Both the position numbers and the translations under genes were made by a program. DNA of 52,382 nucleotides from Parasulfuritortus sp037446165 (lineage in GTDB: Bacteria > Pseudomonadota > Gammaproteobacteria > Burkholderiales > Thiobacillaceae), in NCBI GenBank assembly GCA_037446165.1, contig JBBIJC010000005.1, positions 1 to 52,382 on the forward strand, written 5' to 3'. Positions 9,961 through 18,545 of the stretch are shown here, one piece after another (position 1 is the first letter of the stretch; every line of letters starts with the position of its first letter). The notes below the pieces were generated by a model that had not been told where the DNA came from, ran no database searches, and was given only the letters and a program-made list of their open reading frames with translations.

Positions 9961-11436
9961 TTATTTGACTGTGCTGAGGCCCTTGGCGGCTTCCAGACAG
10001 AGCATCTTGAAGTCGCTGTAGGTCCTGGCATCGAGTTCGCAGTCGCCGTGACCGCGATCGGCGTAGATGAGACCCAGCGGCCGGTCGTTGCCGTACAGTG
10101 ACATGGCGTAGAAATCGCCCCGGCCAATCATGCCGCGCAGCTGGGGATCGACCATGGGCCAGAGCTTGCCGCGGTTTTCTTCATTGACCCAGACCCCCTG
10201 CATCTTGCGCATTACCAGGCCGAACAGATCCTTGTTGTCGAGCGCAAATTCGAACTGGCGGAGCGGGTCGTCGCTGGGAATGCCGAGCGTGAATCGGCAC
10301 TTGACCCGTTTGCCGTCCGGCGTGAGGAGCGCGAACAGGACGCGTGAGAGACCGAGGCCTGTGTGCAGGCCCTTGAGGATGATGGCCAGCATCTGACTCA
10401 GGCTGAGTGAGCCGTCGAGATGGCCCTGGATGCTGGCGATGGTCTCGTCCAGAATCGATCTGACCGGCATGGGGCAGATCGTGTGCGGTTCTTCGTCGGT
10501 CGGTTTCTGTTCAGGCACGGCGGCAACGGTCGGTGGTTTGCGCTCTGAATCCTGAGGCCATTCGCCTTCCAGCATGGGTAGCCAGGCCGCCGCCGGGGGG
10601 GCGGGAACCCAGTGATTCGCCCGCGCGACCCGAATGGCATTGCTGTGCACGGTGTGGATGACCTGATCCCGGGGGATGCCGACGGTATCCGACAGGGCCT
10701 GGTAACTCTCCAGCAGGCGCGTGTCCCACCAGCCTTGCCGGCTGCGATGGCTGATCTTCAGCGCTGCCTTGAGGATGGCTTGACGCGGTCGATCGGCATG
10801 TTTTTCGTCCAGCAGATCGCGGATGCCGTCCGGAATCTTCCAGGCCTCGAGCAGCATCAGCCGAAGCGGGGGCATGGCGAAACCGAGGACATTCTGTTCA
10901 GCCTCGGCGGAGAGCACAGTCCGGCGTGCCTGAGCGAGCTGGTCTGCGATGTCGGGCGCGTCCAGCCAGAGCAGGAATTCCGGGGCGTAATAGAGCACGG
11001 CCGCCATCTGCAGTTCGTCGGCATGCAGATCGTGGTGCAGGGTGGCGAAATCACGCGCCTGCCAGGCCGCATGCTGGGCCAGGCGGGCAAGGCGATAGAG
11101 CGAGCCGAGGATGTCCTTGTCACGGCCTTGCGGGGTGCTTTCCAGTACGGGCAGGTCGCGCGCCTGGTCCAGAAATACATTGACACCCTGCATCAGGATG
11201 GCATGTTCTACCGTTGTGACTTCGGTGTTGTAGCGGCTGCTGGCGCGGTTGTTGGCGTTGAAGATGACGCGCAGGCTGGCCAGTGGGTCGGCCAGGAGCG
11301 GCGTGGCTATCTCCTTGGCGCTGAGTTGTTCGCCCCGCGGCGCCAACTTCATGAGCGCTTCCTTGGTGTGGCGAAAGACCGGCGTTGCTCCGGGTTTCAG
11401 CCGGGTCAGCCAATGTTCCAGGGTCAGCGCCGCCAT
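9961..11436 (-). CDS. HDOD domain protein with C-terminal GAF-like domain
   Basis: 491 residues. Residues about 20-240 look like an HDOD domain, the non-catalytic HD-related output domain found in bacterial signalling proteins. A Pro-rich linker (about 280-320) follows, then a GAF-like sensory region from about 325 to the end ('GLSRVLFALLTPDGKRVKC', 'RPLGLIYADRG'). No kinase or GGDEF domain is attached. Its start overlaps the stop of the upstream methyltransferase gene by 13 nt, so it is probably the last gene of the motA-motB-methyltransferase series. The HDOD plus GAF layout resembles the N-terminal two-thirds of the histidine kinase at 45723, though there is no kinase here. A role in motility or surface-associated signalling is inference from context only. 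Confidence 0.75.
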   Translation of the reverse strand: MAALTLEHWLTRLKPGATPVFRHTKEALMKLAPRGEQLSAKEIATPLLADPLASLRVIFNANNRASSRYNTEVTTVEHAILMQGVNVFLDQARDLPVLESTPQGRDKDILGSLYRLARLAQHAAWQARDFATLHHDLHADELQMAAVLYYAPEFLLWLDAPDIADQLAQARRTVLSAEAEQNVLGFAMPPLRLMLLEAWKIPDGIRDLLDEKHADRPRQAILKAALKISHRSRQGWWDTRLLESYQALSDTVGIPRDQVIHTVHSNAIRVARANHWVPAPPAAAWLPMLEGEWPQDSERKPPTVAAVPEQKPTDEEPHTICPMPVRSILDETIASIQGHLDGSLSLSQMLAIILKGLHTGLGLSRVLFALLTPDGKRVKCRFTLGIPSDDPLRQFEFALDNKDLFGLVMRKMQGVWVNEENRGKLWPMVDPQLRGMIGRGDFYAMSLYGNDRPLGLIYADRGHGDCELDARTYSDFKMLCLEAAKGLSTVK

Positions 11437-12188
11437 ATCAGCAACCTCGCATGGCTCAAGTCGTGGAGTTCAACCGTCTCGTCCGGTTCCTTGCCCGGCA
11501 CGGCAAAGGTATTGCTGATGAATAGGCTGCCGGGACGCATTTCCCGTTCGATCTTTTGCCAAAGTTGCGCCATGGGCGCCGGCGAGAGATAGGCGTAGAC
11601 GACATCATAGTTCGACAGATCGATGTCCCACAGGCTGCCCAGCCGGATCTCGGCCTTGCCGCGCAGGCGCAACCGGCTGGTCAGCCAGTTCAGCGGCGCC
11701 ATTTCCACCCCGGCCAATTCGAGACCGGGCCGTGCCGCATGCAGGCCGGCCAGCCAGCCACCCAGGCCACAGCCGAGATCGAGGACCCGTGCCTGTTCGC
11801 CGGGAATCCGCCGGGCGGCTTCCAGCACGGCCTGCTGGCTGGACAGGTAAAGCGGTACGCGCGTGTGCAGACTGCCGAGCGAGGTGAGGGCGAGCAGGAT
11901 GAACCCGGCCAGAAACCAGAGCGGGTGAAGCCCGGTGTGGTGAACGAGCCAGGCCAGGGGAAAAAAGATCGTGTTGATCAGTTGCCACCAGCCAGGCAGG
12001 CTGAGCCAGCGCGACAGCAGCCAGGCGAGACCGCCCTGGATGACGATCAAGGCCTCAACCGGCCAGCCCATGCTGAACAGGGGAAGCAGCGGCAGCCAGG
12101 CCGCCAGCAGCAGGAGTAGTGAGAGCAGGGCGGGCGGAAGTCGGCCCCGGGTCATCTCGGGCAGAGTGCCGTTAATGATGCTGCTCAA
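11424..12188 (-). CDS. Membrane-anchored class I SAM-dependent methyltransferase
   Basis: 254 residues from a TTG start at 12188, which overlaps the 3' end of motB; the first ATG would be at 12155 (residue 12). The N-terminal 100 residues are very hydrophobic, with three or four predicted membrane segments ('LLSLLLLLAAWLPLLPLF', 'LAGFILLALTSLG'). The soluble part carries the SAM-binding motif I VLDLGCGLGGW, the acidic residue after strand 2 (GVEMAP) and a motif-IV-like 'YDVVYAYLSPAP'. The family covers many substrates and none can be assigned. Overlap with motB and with the following HDOD gene indicates cotranscription. Which start is used is unresolved: the TTG has a weak GGGAC upstream and the ATG has no clear ribosome site. 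Confidence 0.75.
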   Translation of the reverse strand: MSSIINGTLPEMTRGRLPPALLSLLLLLAAWLPLLPLFSMGWPVEALIVIQGGLAWLLSRWLSLPGWWQLINTIFFPLAWLVHHTGLHPLWFLAGFILLALTSLGSLHTRVPLYLSSQQAVLEAARRIPGEQARVLDLGCGLGGWLAGLHAARPGLELAGVEMAPLNWLTSRLRLRGKAEIRLGSLWDIDLSNYDVVYAYLSPAPMAQLWQKIEREMRPGSLFISNTFAVPGKEPDETVELHDLSHARLLIWRR

Positions 12189-13089
12189 GCTGAGTCCCGA
12201 TTTCGGTTGCCGTGCTGCCCTCGATCTGGTTGCCGGCTTCCTTGGTGATCGCTTCTTCTGCGCGGCTGTTCATCACGATGATGGAGATGCGGCGATTGAC
12301 CGGATCATTGGGGTCCTGCTTGTTGAATGGAACTGCAGAGCCCAGGCCGACCACTCGCAATATCTTGCCGTCCTCCAGGCCGCCGGTCACCAGTTCGCGC
12401 CGGGAGGCATTGGCGCGATCGGCCGAGAGTTCCCAGTTGCTGTAGCCGCGCTCGCCGGTGCTGTATTGCACGGCATCGGTGTGGCCGGAGAGGCTGATCC
12501 GGTTGGGCAGATCGTTCAGGGTCTTGCCGATTTCATGCAGGATGTCGCGGGTATACGGTTTCATCTGCGCGCCGCCGGAATCGAACATCGGTCGGTTCTT
12601 GTCGTCGATGATCTGGATGCGCAGGCCTTCGCTGGTGATGTCGATCTTGAGCTGATTCTTGAATGGCTTCAGCTTCGCGTTCTGGTCAATCAGTTTGTCC
12701 AGCTTGGCCTTCATCTCTTCCAGTTTGGCCTTTTCGATCTTTTCCGCCTTGGCCTTTTCTTCCTTGGTCATCTTCTTGCCTGGATCGTCGGTTTTCTTTA
12801 CCTGTCCGGCCTTGCGGGTCAGGTCGGTGCCGCCACCCTTGATGATGCTGGTGGCATCGCCGGCGCCGGAACCGCCGGTCATGGCGACCTTGAGCGGGGT
12901 TTTGAAGTATTCGGCAATGCCTTCCATCTGCGCCTTGGTGGTCGAACCGAGCAGCCACATGAGCAGGAAGAAGGCCATCATGGCGGTCACGAAATCGGCA
13001 TAGGCGATCTTCCAGGCGCCACCATGAGCGGCGCTGCCGCTCTTCTTGATGCGCTTGATGACTATCGGGCGTTGGGTATCGTCGGCCAT
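12172..13089 (-). CDS. motB: Flagellar motor stator protein MotB
   Basis: 305 residues. One N-terminal membrane helix lies in 'YADFVTAMMAFFLLMWLLG', with the ion-carrying aspartate at D32. A linker containing a charged Lys/Glu-rich coiled stretch (about 110-150) leads to an OmpA/MotB peptidoglycan-binding domain ('ISLSGHTDAVQYS', 'NWELSADRANASRREL', ending near 'NRRISIIVMN'). MotB anchors the stator to the cell wall and with MotA forms the ion channel that drives flagellar rotation. It starts 21 nt after motA. No other flagellar genes are in the window, so the stator genes sit apart from the flagellar cluster. Confidence 0.96.
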   Translation of the reverse strand: MADDTQRPIVIKRIKKSGSAAHGGAWKIAYADFVTAMMAFFLLMWLLGSTTKAQMEGIAEYFKTPLKVAMTGGSGAGDATSIIKGGGTDLTRKAGQVKKTDDPGKKMTKEEKAKAEKIEKAKLEEMKAKLDKLIDQNAKLKPFKNQLKIDITSEGLRIQIIDDKNRPMFDSGGAQMKPYTRDILHEIGKTLNDLPNRISLSGHTDAVQYSTGERGYSNWELSADRANASRRELVTGGLEDGKILRVVGLGSAVPFNKQDPNDPVNRRISIIVMNSRAEEAITKEAGNQIEGSTATEIGTQLEQHH

Positions 13090-13110
13090 GTCTTTTTACC
13101 CGTTACCTGC

Positions 13111-13971
13111 TCATTTGCCCTTGCGGCCCTTGATGTCTTCCTCCAGTTCCCGGAAGTTCGGCCGTTCGGTGGAGTACAGCACCTTGCGACCGAATTCGAC
13201 GCAGACCTGGGGGGCGAAGCCATTGAGCGAGGCGAGCAGTACAACCTTTATGGTCTGGTACACCTTCGAACCCTCTTCCGCCTTGCCTTCCAGCACAGTG
13301 GCCAGCGGCGCCACGAAACCGTAGGACAGCAGGATACCCATGAAGGTGCCGACCAGAGCATGCGCGATCAATTCGCCCAGTTCCGGCGGCGGCTTGTCCA
13401 GCGATTCCATGGTGTGCACCACGCCCATCACGGCGGCGACGATACCGAAGGCGGGCATGCCGTCGGCCAGTTTCGAAACGGCATGGGAGGAGTGCATCTC
13501 CTCATGGTGATGGGTTTCCAGTTCGGCATCCATCAGGTTTTCGATTTCCAGGGCATTGAGGTTGCCGCCCACCATCAGGCGCAGGTAGTCGGTAATGAAC
13601 TCGACCACGTGATGGTCAGAGGTGATGTCGGGATACTTGCTGAAGATAGGGCTTTTCTCGGGCTCCTCGACGTCGTTTTCGAGTGACATCAGGCCTTCCT
13701 TGCGCACCTTGGCCAGCAGTTCGTAAAGCAGGCCGAGCAGGTTCATGTAGAACGCCTTGGTGTACTTCGAGCCCTTGAAGCAACTGACCAGGCCGGAAAT
13801 GGTATGTTTCACGCCGTGCATGGTATTGGCGGCGACAAATGCGCCTATCGCGCCGCCAAAGATCATGACCACTTCCAGGGGTTGGACCAGCGCGGCAAGG
13901 TGACCGCCGCCCGCGGCATAGCCGCCAAAGATGCCGGCCAGGGCAAGTACCCAGCCGATTATCACCATCAT
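13111..13971 (-). CDS. motA: Flagellar motor stator protein MotA
   Basis: 286 residues, close to the usual MotA length. Four membrane segments are visible: 'MMVIIGWVLALAGIFGGYAA', 'VMIFGGAIGAFVAANTM', and two in 'MPAFGIVAAVMGVVHTM' and 'LVGTFMGILLSYGFVAPLA'. A cytoplasmic loop between helices 2 and 3 contains the charged residues that contact the rotor. The start is preceded by TAGGAGAG with a 7-nt spacer. It lies 25 nt downstream of rnhB and directly upstream of motB. MotA and MotB together form the ion-driven stator complex in the inner membrane. Confidence 0.96.
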   Translation of the reverse strand: MMVIIGWVLALAGIFGGYAAGGGHLAALVQPLEVVMIFGGAIGAFVAANTMHGVKHTISGLVSCFKGSKYTKAFYMNLLGLLYELLAKVRKEGLMSLENDVEEPEKSPIFSKYPDITSDHHVVEFITDYLRLMVGGNLNALEIENLMDAELETHHHEEMHSSHAVSKLADGMPAFGIVAAVMGVVHTMESLDKPPPELGELIAHALVGTFMGILLSYGFVAPLATVLEGKAEEGSKVYQTIKVVLLASLNGFAPQVCVEFGRKVLYSTERPNFRELEEDIKGRKGK

Positions 13972-13996
13972 GGTCGTGCTCTCCTAATATCGAAAT

Positions 13997-14584
13997 TCAA
14001 AGTCGAGTTTGTATCAATGCCTTGCGCACCGGACCAAATTCGAGCCGGTGGACCGGACATGGACCCAGTGCAGCCAAGGCCGCGATATGGGCTGGCGTAG
14101 GATAACCCGAATGCCGCTCAAAACCATATCCAGGGTATATAACGGCCAGGCTGGCCATTTCTTTATCGCGGGTGGTTTTGGCCAGAATGGAGGCGGCCGA
14201 GATGGCGGGCTCCAGGGCGTCGCCCTTGACGATGGCCTGACAGGCGATGGCCAGGTCGGGGCAGCGGTTGCCGTCGATCAGCGCCACCTCGGCGCCTGGC
14301 GACAGGGCGAGCACGGCACGGCGCATGGCCAGCATGGTGGCATGCAGGATATTGAGCTGGCTGATTTCTTCCACGCTGGCTGATGCGACAGCCCAGGCCA
14401 GGGCCCGGTCGCGGATCTCCTGGGCCAGGCGGACCCGGCTCGCGGGGGTCAGCTTCTTCGAGTCCTTGAGCCCGGCGATTGGTCGCTCCGGATCGAGAAT
14501 GACTGCAGCGGCAACCACCGGGCCGGCCAACGGACCGCGGCCGGCCTCGTCGACGCCGCAGGTCAGCTTCGCTCTGGTGCTCAT
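13997..14584 (-). CDS. rnhB: Ribonuclease HII
   Basis: 195 residues, typical for RNase HII. The N-terminal GVDEAGRGPLAGPVVAAAV carries the catalytic Asp-Glu pair; further acidic residues lie in 'EVALIDGNRCPDLAI' and around 'ISAASILAKTTRDKEM'. The enzyme cuts the RNA strand of RNA-DNA hybrids and removes ribonucleotides misincorporated in DNA. Its start overlaps the lpxB stop by 4 nt, the usual lpxB-rnhB arrangement of proteobacteria. Confidence 0.96.
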   Translation of the reverse strand: MSTRAKLTCGVDEAGRGPLAGPVVAAAVILDPERPIAGLKDSKKLTPASRVRLAQEIRDRALAWAVASASVEEISQLNILHATMLAMRRAVLALSPGAEVALIDGNRCPDLAIACQAIVKGDALEPAISAASILAKTTRDKEMASLAVIYPGYGFERHSGYPTPAHIAALAALGPCPVHRLEFGPVRKALIQTRL

Positions 14585-15753
14585 TTCAAGAACGGCGCCA
14601 GGACATTGGCGATCAGGCGCGGAGTATCACGGCGCAGGCTGAAACGGATGCCGCTAAAGGCGTCGAGCATGGACTCGCGCAGTGCCTTGTCGGTGAGCAG
14701 GCGCAGGGCTGCGGCGGTCAGTTCCTCCGGATTGGCCTGTTCCTGCAGCAGCTCGGGCACCACGTCCCGATTGGCCAGGATGTTGGGCAGGCCAACCCAG
14801 GGCAGATAGGCCTGCCGCTTCATGATCTGATAGGTCAGCCAGGGCACCTTGTAGGTGATGATGTGCGGGCAGTCGAGCAGGGCTGCCTCCAGGGTGGCGG
14901 TGCCCGAAGCGACCAGGGCCGCATCAGCGGCTTGCAGCACATCGTGGGCGTGGCCGAACACGATGCGGATGGGGAGTGCATGGGCATCGGCGGCGGTAAT
15001 CGCCTGGACGAACAAGTCCCGTGTCTCACGGGTGGCCATGGGCACCAGGAAGCGAATCTCGGGACGCTCTGCGAACAGACGCTTGGCGGTTTCCAGGTAA
15101 AGGCCGGCCAGCAGTTGCAGTTCACTCTTCCGGCTGCCTGGCAGCAGGGCGAAGTAGGTGCCATCCGGCTCCAGCCCCAGCTTGCTCCGCGCCTGGTTGC
15201 GGTCCGGCTTTTCCGGCAAGGCATGGGCGAGGGGGTGTCCGACATAGGTGGCGGGTATCCCCGCATCACGATAGATGGCCTCTTCGAACGGGAAGATCAA
15301 CAGCATGTGCGACACGGCGCGACGGATCTTGTGAATGCGCTTGCGGCGCCAGGCCCAGATCGAGGGGCTGATGAAATGGACCGTGGGGATGCCGGCGCGT
15401 TTCAGGCGCGCTTCCAGTGACAGATTGAAATCCGGTGCGTCGATGCCAAGGAAAAGTTTGGGCCGATCCTTCAGCATGCGGGCCTTCAGGCGCCGGCGAA
15501 TCGACAGAATCTGGCGCAGGTGAGACAGGGCCTCGACATAGCCCCGCACGGAAAGGGCTTCCATGGCAAACAGCGAACGGGCGCCCTGGGCCTGCATCCT
15601 GGGGCCGGCAATGCCGTAACAATCGACTTCCAGGCCGGCCTCGCGCAGGGAACGGATCAGCAGACTGCCAAGCAGGTCGCCAGAGGCCTCGCCGGCGACC
15701 ATGCCAATCTGCGCGCAGGATGAGCTTGTCTGGCTTGCCTTGTCAGTCGTCAC
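14581..15753 (-). CDS. lpxB: Lipid-A-disaccharide synthase
   Basis: 390 residues, family length. The N-terminal 'IGMVAGEASGDLLGS' and central 'FISPSIWAWRRKRI' are LpxB signatures, and the C-terminal half has the glycosyltransferase-B nucleotide-sugar site ('LLPGSRKSEL', 'SGTATLEAAL'). It joins UDP-2,3-diacylglucosamine with lipid X to make the disaccharide core of lipid A, peripheral to the inner membrane. The start is GTG at 15753 with AGGTGA close upstream, 18 nt after the lpxA stop. Confidence 0.97.
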   Translation of the reverse strand: MTTDKASQTSSSCAQIGMVAGEASGDLLGSLLIRSLREAGLEVDCYGIAGPRMQAQGARSLFAMEALSVRGYVEALSHLRQILSIRRRLKARMLKDRPKLFLGIDAPDFNLSLEARLKRAGIPTVHFISPSIWAWRRKRIHKIRRAVSHMLLIFPFEEAIYRDAGIPATYVGHPLAHALPEKPDRNQARSKLGLEPDGTYFALLPGSRKSELQLLAGLYLETAKRLFAERPEIRFLVPMATRETRDLFVQAITAADAHALPIRIVFGHAHDVLQAADAALVASGTATLEAALLDCPHIITYKVPWLTYQIMKRQAYLPWVGLPNILANRDVVPELLQEQANPEELTAAALRLLTDKALRESMLDAFSGIRFSLRRDTPRLIANVLAPFLK

Positions 15754-15771
15754 ACATCACCTGTCACTGAA

Positions 15772-16542
15772 TCAGCGAATGATCCCGCGTCCCGGTATGG
15801 CCAGAAACTCCGCCAGGGGGCGGAGTTCCGGGACGGTTTCCGCTTCGGTGGCGATGGCGGTTCGGGCTTGATCGAGGCCAAGACCGGATTTGTACAGGGT
15901 CTTGTAGGCTCGCTTCAGTGCGGCCAGGGCATCGGCACTGTAGCCACGCCGCTTGAGGCCTTCGCTGTTGATGCCGCGCGGCGCGGTGGGACTGCCGCCG
16001 ATGGTGAGAAAGGGCGGCACGTCCTGGGTGATGACCGACGAGATGCCGATCATGACATGGGCGCCGACCCGGCAGAATTGATGCACGCCGGTGAAGCCGC
16101 CCAGAATGGCGTGGTCGCCGACCTGGACATGCCCGGCCAGGGTGGCGTTGTTGGCGAAGACCGTGTGATTGCCGACCTGGCAGTCATGGGCGATGTGGAC
16201 ATAGGCCATGATCCAGTTGTGGCTGCCGAGCCGGGTTACGCCGACATCCTGGATGGTGCCGGTGTTGAGCGTGCAGAACTCCCGGATGGTATTGAAGTCG
16301 CCGATCTCCAGGCGGGTGGGTTCGCCGGCGTATTTCTTGTCCTGAGGTTCTTCCCCCAGGCTGACGAACTGGAAGATGCGGTTGCCGCGTCCGATTTTGG
16401 TGTGGCCGGTGATGACGGCATGGGCGCCGATCCGGCAGTCGTCACCGATCTCGACGTGCTCGCCGATAATGGAATAGGGGCCGATTTCGACATTGGCGCC
16501 GATTTGGGCGCCCGGATGCACGATGGCAGTGGCGTGAATCAT
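15772..16542 (-). CDS. lpxA: UDP-N-acetylglucosamine acyltransferase
   Basis: 256 residues. The N-terminal 190 residues are left-handed beta-helix hexapeptide repeats ('IGANVEIGPYSIIGEHVEIG'). The catalytic region 'YVHIAHDCQVGN' has H116 and H119, spaced like the active-site histidines of E. coli LpxA. LpxA performs the first step of lipid A synthesis, transferring a hydroxyacyl chain from ACP to UDP-GlcNAc. The start follows the fabZ stop with no gap, so translational coupling is likely. Confidence 0.97.
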   Translation of the reverse strand: MIHATAIVHPGAQIGANVEIGPYSIIGEHVEIGDDCRIGAHAVITGHTKIGRGNRIFQFVSLGEEPQDKKYAGEPTRLEIGDFNTIREFCTLNTGTIQDVGVTRLGSHNWIMAYVHIAHDCQVGNHTVFANNATLAGHVQVGDHAILGGFTGVHQFCRVGAHVMIGISSVITQDVPPFLTIGGSPTAPRGINSEGLKRRGYSADALAALKRAYKTLYKSGLGLDQARTAIATEAETVPELRPLAEFLAIPGRGIIR

Positions 16543-16983
16543 TCAGCCAATATCCCTGATCGTGCACATCAGTTCGGCTTCACAGGCCAACTGGTCGCCG
16601 ACCAGCGCACGGGCTTCGAATTTCCAGATGCCTCGTATGTTCTTGGTGATTTTTGCTTCCAGGCGCAACTGGTCGCCAGGTACGACCGGGCGCTTGAAGC
16701 GGGCGTTGTCGATGCCGACAAAATAGATCACCGAGTTTTCGCTGGTATCCCGGTCGCTGCTCTTGAACGCGAGCAGGCCGGCCGCCTGGGCCATGGCCTC
16801 GATGATGAGGACGCCGGGCATCACCGGGTGATGCGGGAAATGGCCGGGGAAATGGGGCTCGTTCATGGTCACGTTCTTGATCGCGACCACATGTTCATTG
16901 GGCACCAGTTCCAGCACGCGGTCGACCAGCAGGAAGGGGTAGCGGTGCGGCAGGTGCCGCATGATATCGGTGATTTCCATCAT
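16543..16983 (-). CDS. fabZ: 3-hydroxyacyl-ACP dehydratase FabZ
   Basis: 146 residues, a single hot-dog fold domain. The active-site motif 'EPHFPGHFPHHPVMPGV' supplies the catalytic His48, and 'IIEAMAQAAGLLAF' supplies Glu62. FabZ dehydrates 3-hydroxyacyl-ACP in fatty-acid elongation and competes with LpxA and LpxD for the same hydroxyacyl-ACP, which explains its place between them. The start overlaps the lpxD stop by 4 nt. Confidence 0.97.
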   Translation of the reverse strand: MMEITDIMRHLPHRYPFLLVDRVLELVPNEHVVAIKNVTMNEPHFPGHFPHHPVMPGVLIIEAMAQAAGLLAFKSSDRDTSENSVIYFVGIDNARFKRPVVPGDQLRLEAKITKNIRGIWKFEARALVGDQLACEAELMCTIRDIG

Positions 16984-18008
16984 TTATCCTTGTCAGACAA
17001 TTTCTTTTCCAGCGCCCGGATACGGTCCCTCATATCCGAAAGATGGCGCAGCTGGGCCGCATTTTTCAACCATTCGTCATGCGGCATCTGGGGCTGGGTG
17101 GAGGTGTACACCCCTGGCGTCTTGATCGATTTGCCAATGAACGATGCACCGGAAACCGTGACCCCATCACCGATCTCGATATGGCCGAGGATCATGGCCG
17201 CGCCGCCGATCAGGCAACGGCTGCCGATCTTGGTGCTGCCTGCGATGCCTGCGCAGCCGGCGATGGCGGTGTGCTCGCCGACCAGGCAGTTGTGCGCGAT
17301 CTGAACCAGATTATCGATCTTCGCACCGTTGCCGATCACGGTGTCATCCAGCGCGCCGCGGTCGATAGTGGTGTTGGCGCCAATTTCCACGTCGTCGCCG
17401 ATGATGACCCGGCCCACCTGGGGCACCTTGAACCACTGCGTCCCAGCCCAGGCCAGGCCGAAGCCGTCCGAACCGATGACACAGCCCGCATGCAGGATGA
17501 CCCGATCGCCGATCTGGCTTTTGCTATAGAGCGTGACATTGGGGAACAGGCGGCAATCCTGGCCCAGACTCACGTTCTCGCCGATCACGCAGCCAGGCCC
17601 GACGCGACTGCCTGACCCGATCCGGCTCCCTGCACCAATGACCGCATTTGCACCGATTTCGGCTCCTGCATCGATCCAGGCTGTCGGGTCAACCACGGCG
17701 CTGGGGTGGATTCCCGGTTGCAGTACGGGTTCCGGATGGAACAGTGCGGCGGCGTGGGCAAACGCGGCATGCGGATTGGCCACCGCCAGCAAGGGCTGGC
17801 TGAGTTTCCCGATCAGTTGCGGCGACGCAATCAGGGCGCCGGCGCCTGATTCGGCTGCAGCCTTCAGATGCTTGTCGCCGACGACAAAGCTTAGATGATT
17901 ACGATCAGCCCGGTTCAGGGAGGCGACATCGCTGAGTGGCATATCTCCTGGGCCATGGAGTTCTCCACCCAGTTGGGCCTGAAGTTGGGACAGGGTGTAA
18001 CTCGGCAT
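16980..18008 (-). CDS. lpxD: UDP-3-O-(3-hydroxyacyl)glucosamine N-acyltransferase
   Basis: 342 residues, family length. An N-terminal uridine-binding domain ('LSQLQAQLGGELHG') precedes a long hexapeptide-repeat beta-helix. The conserved 'VIGSDGFGLAW' and the catalytic-histidine stretch 'NLVQIAHNCLVGEHTAIAG' are present, and a short C-terminal helix ('MRDRIRALEKKLSDKDK') matches the ACP-binding tail. It adds the N-linked hydroxyacyl chain in the third step of lipid A synthesis. It begins 7 nt after the skp stop. Confidence 0.97.
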   Translation of the reverse strand: MPSYTLSQLQAQLGGELHGPGDMPLSDVASLNRADRNHLSFVVGDKHLKAAAESGAGALIASPQLIGKLSQPLLAVANPHAAFAHAAALFHPEPVLQPGIHPSAVVDPTAWIDAGAEIGANAVIGAGSRIGSGSRVGPGCVIGENVSLGQDCRLFPNVTLYSKSQIGDRVILHAGCVIGSDGFGLAWAGTQWFKVPQVGRVIIGDDVEIGANTTIDRGALDDTVIGNGAKIDNLVQIAHNCLVGEHTAIAGCAGIAGSTKIGSRCLIGGAAMILGHIEIGDGVTVSGASFIGKSIKTPGVYTSTQPQMPHDEWLKNAAQLRHLSDMRDRIRALEKKLSDKDK

Positions 18009-18015
18009 GGGAACG

Positions 18016-18510
18016 TCAGCGTTGCTCCAGGGCCTTGAGTACCCGGTCGGTCAGATCGATGCGGGGGCTGGCGTAAACGGCCGTTTCGACGATCAGGTCG
18101 AATTTCTCCTTGGCGGCAATGTCCAGGATCAGGTTACGTGCGCGCTCGTGAATGGCGTTGAATTCCTCCTGCTTGCGCTGGTTCAGATCTTCCCGGAACT
18201 CGCGTTGAGCGCGTTGCACTTCGCGGGTCATATTGGCCAGGTCGCGTTCCTTCTTGGTCTTTTCCGACTCGGAGAGCGTCAGATCATCCCTTTCCAGGGT
18301 GTTTTGCAGGTCACGCGCCTGCTTGACCATCTTCTGGAGGTCCTGATCCCGCTTGGCAAACTCGACTTCCAGTTTCTTCTGTGACCTGGCCGCCATGGAG
18401 GAATCCTTGAATAGACGCTCCGTGTCGATGTAGCCGATCTTCATGTCGGCGGCGGCAAATTGACTCGCTAAAAGCAGGCCGAAAATGGATGCGAGAATGA
18501 CTTTGCGCAT
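18016..18510 (-). CDS. skp: Periplasmic chaperone Skp/OmpH
   Basis: 164 residues. A signal peptide ('VILASIFGLLLASQFAAA') is followed by 'MKIGYIDTERLF', the usual start of mature OmpH proteins, and by a long charged coiled-coil (about 40-120), which forms the tentacles of the trimeric chaperone. It holds unfolded outer-membrane proteins in the periplasm on the way to BamA. It lies between bamA (35 nt upstream) and lpxD, its standard position. Confidence 0.93.
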   Translation of the reverse strand: MRKVILASIFGLLLASQFAAADMKIGYIDTERLFKDSSMAARSQKKLEVEFAKRDQDLQKMVKQARDLQNTLERDDLTLSESEKTKKERDLANMTREVQRAQREFREDLNQRKQEEFNAIHERARNLILDIAAKEKFDLIVETAVYASPRIDLTDRVLKALEQR

Positions 18511-18545
18511 GGCGTATGTCCTTGAATATTATGGTCGGCGATGGG

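Noticed and set aside
11971..13686. 571-residue plus-strand open frame opposite motA-motB
   Set aside because: Covers parts of three clear minus-strand genes and shows no domain.
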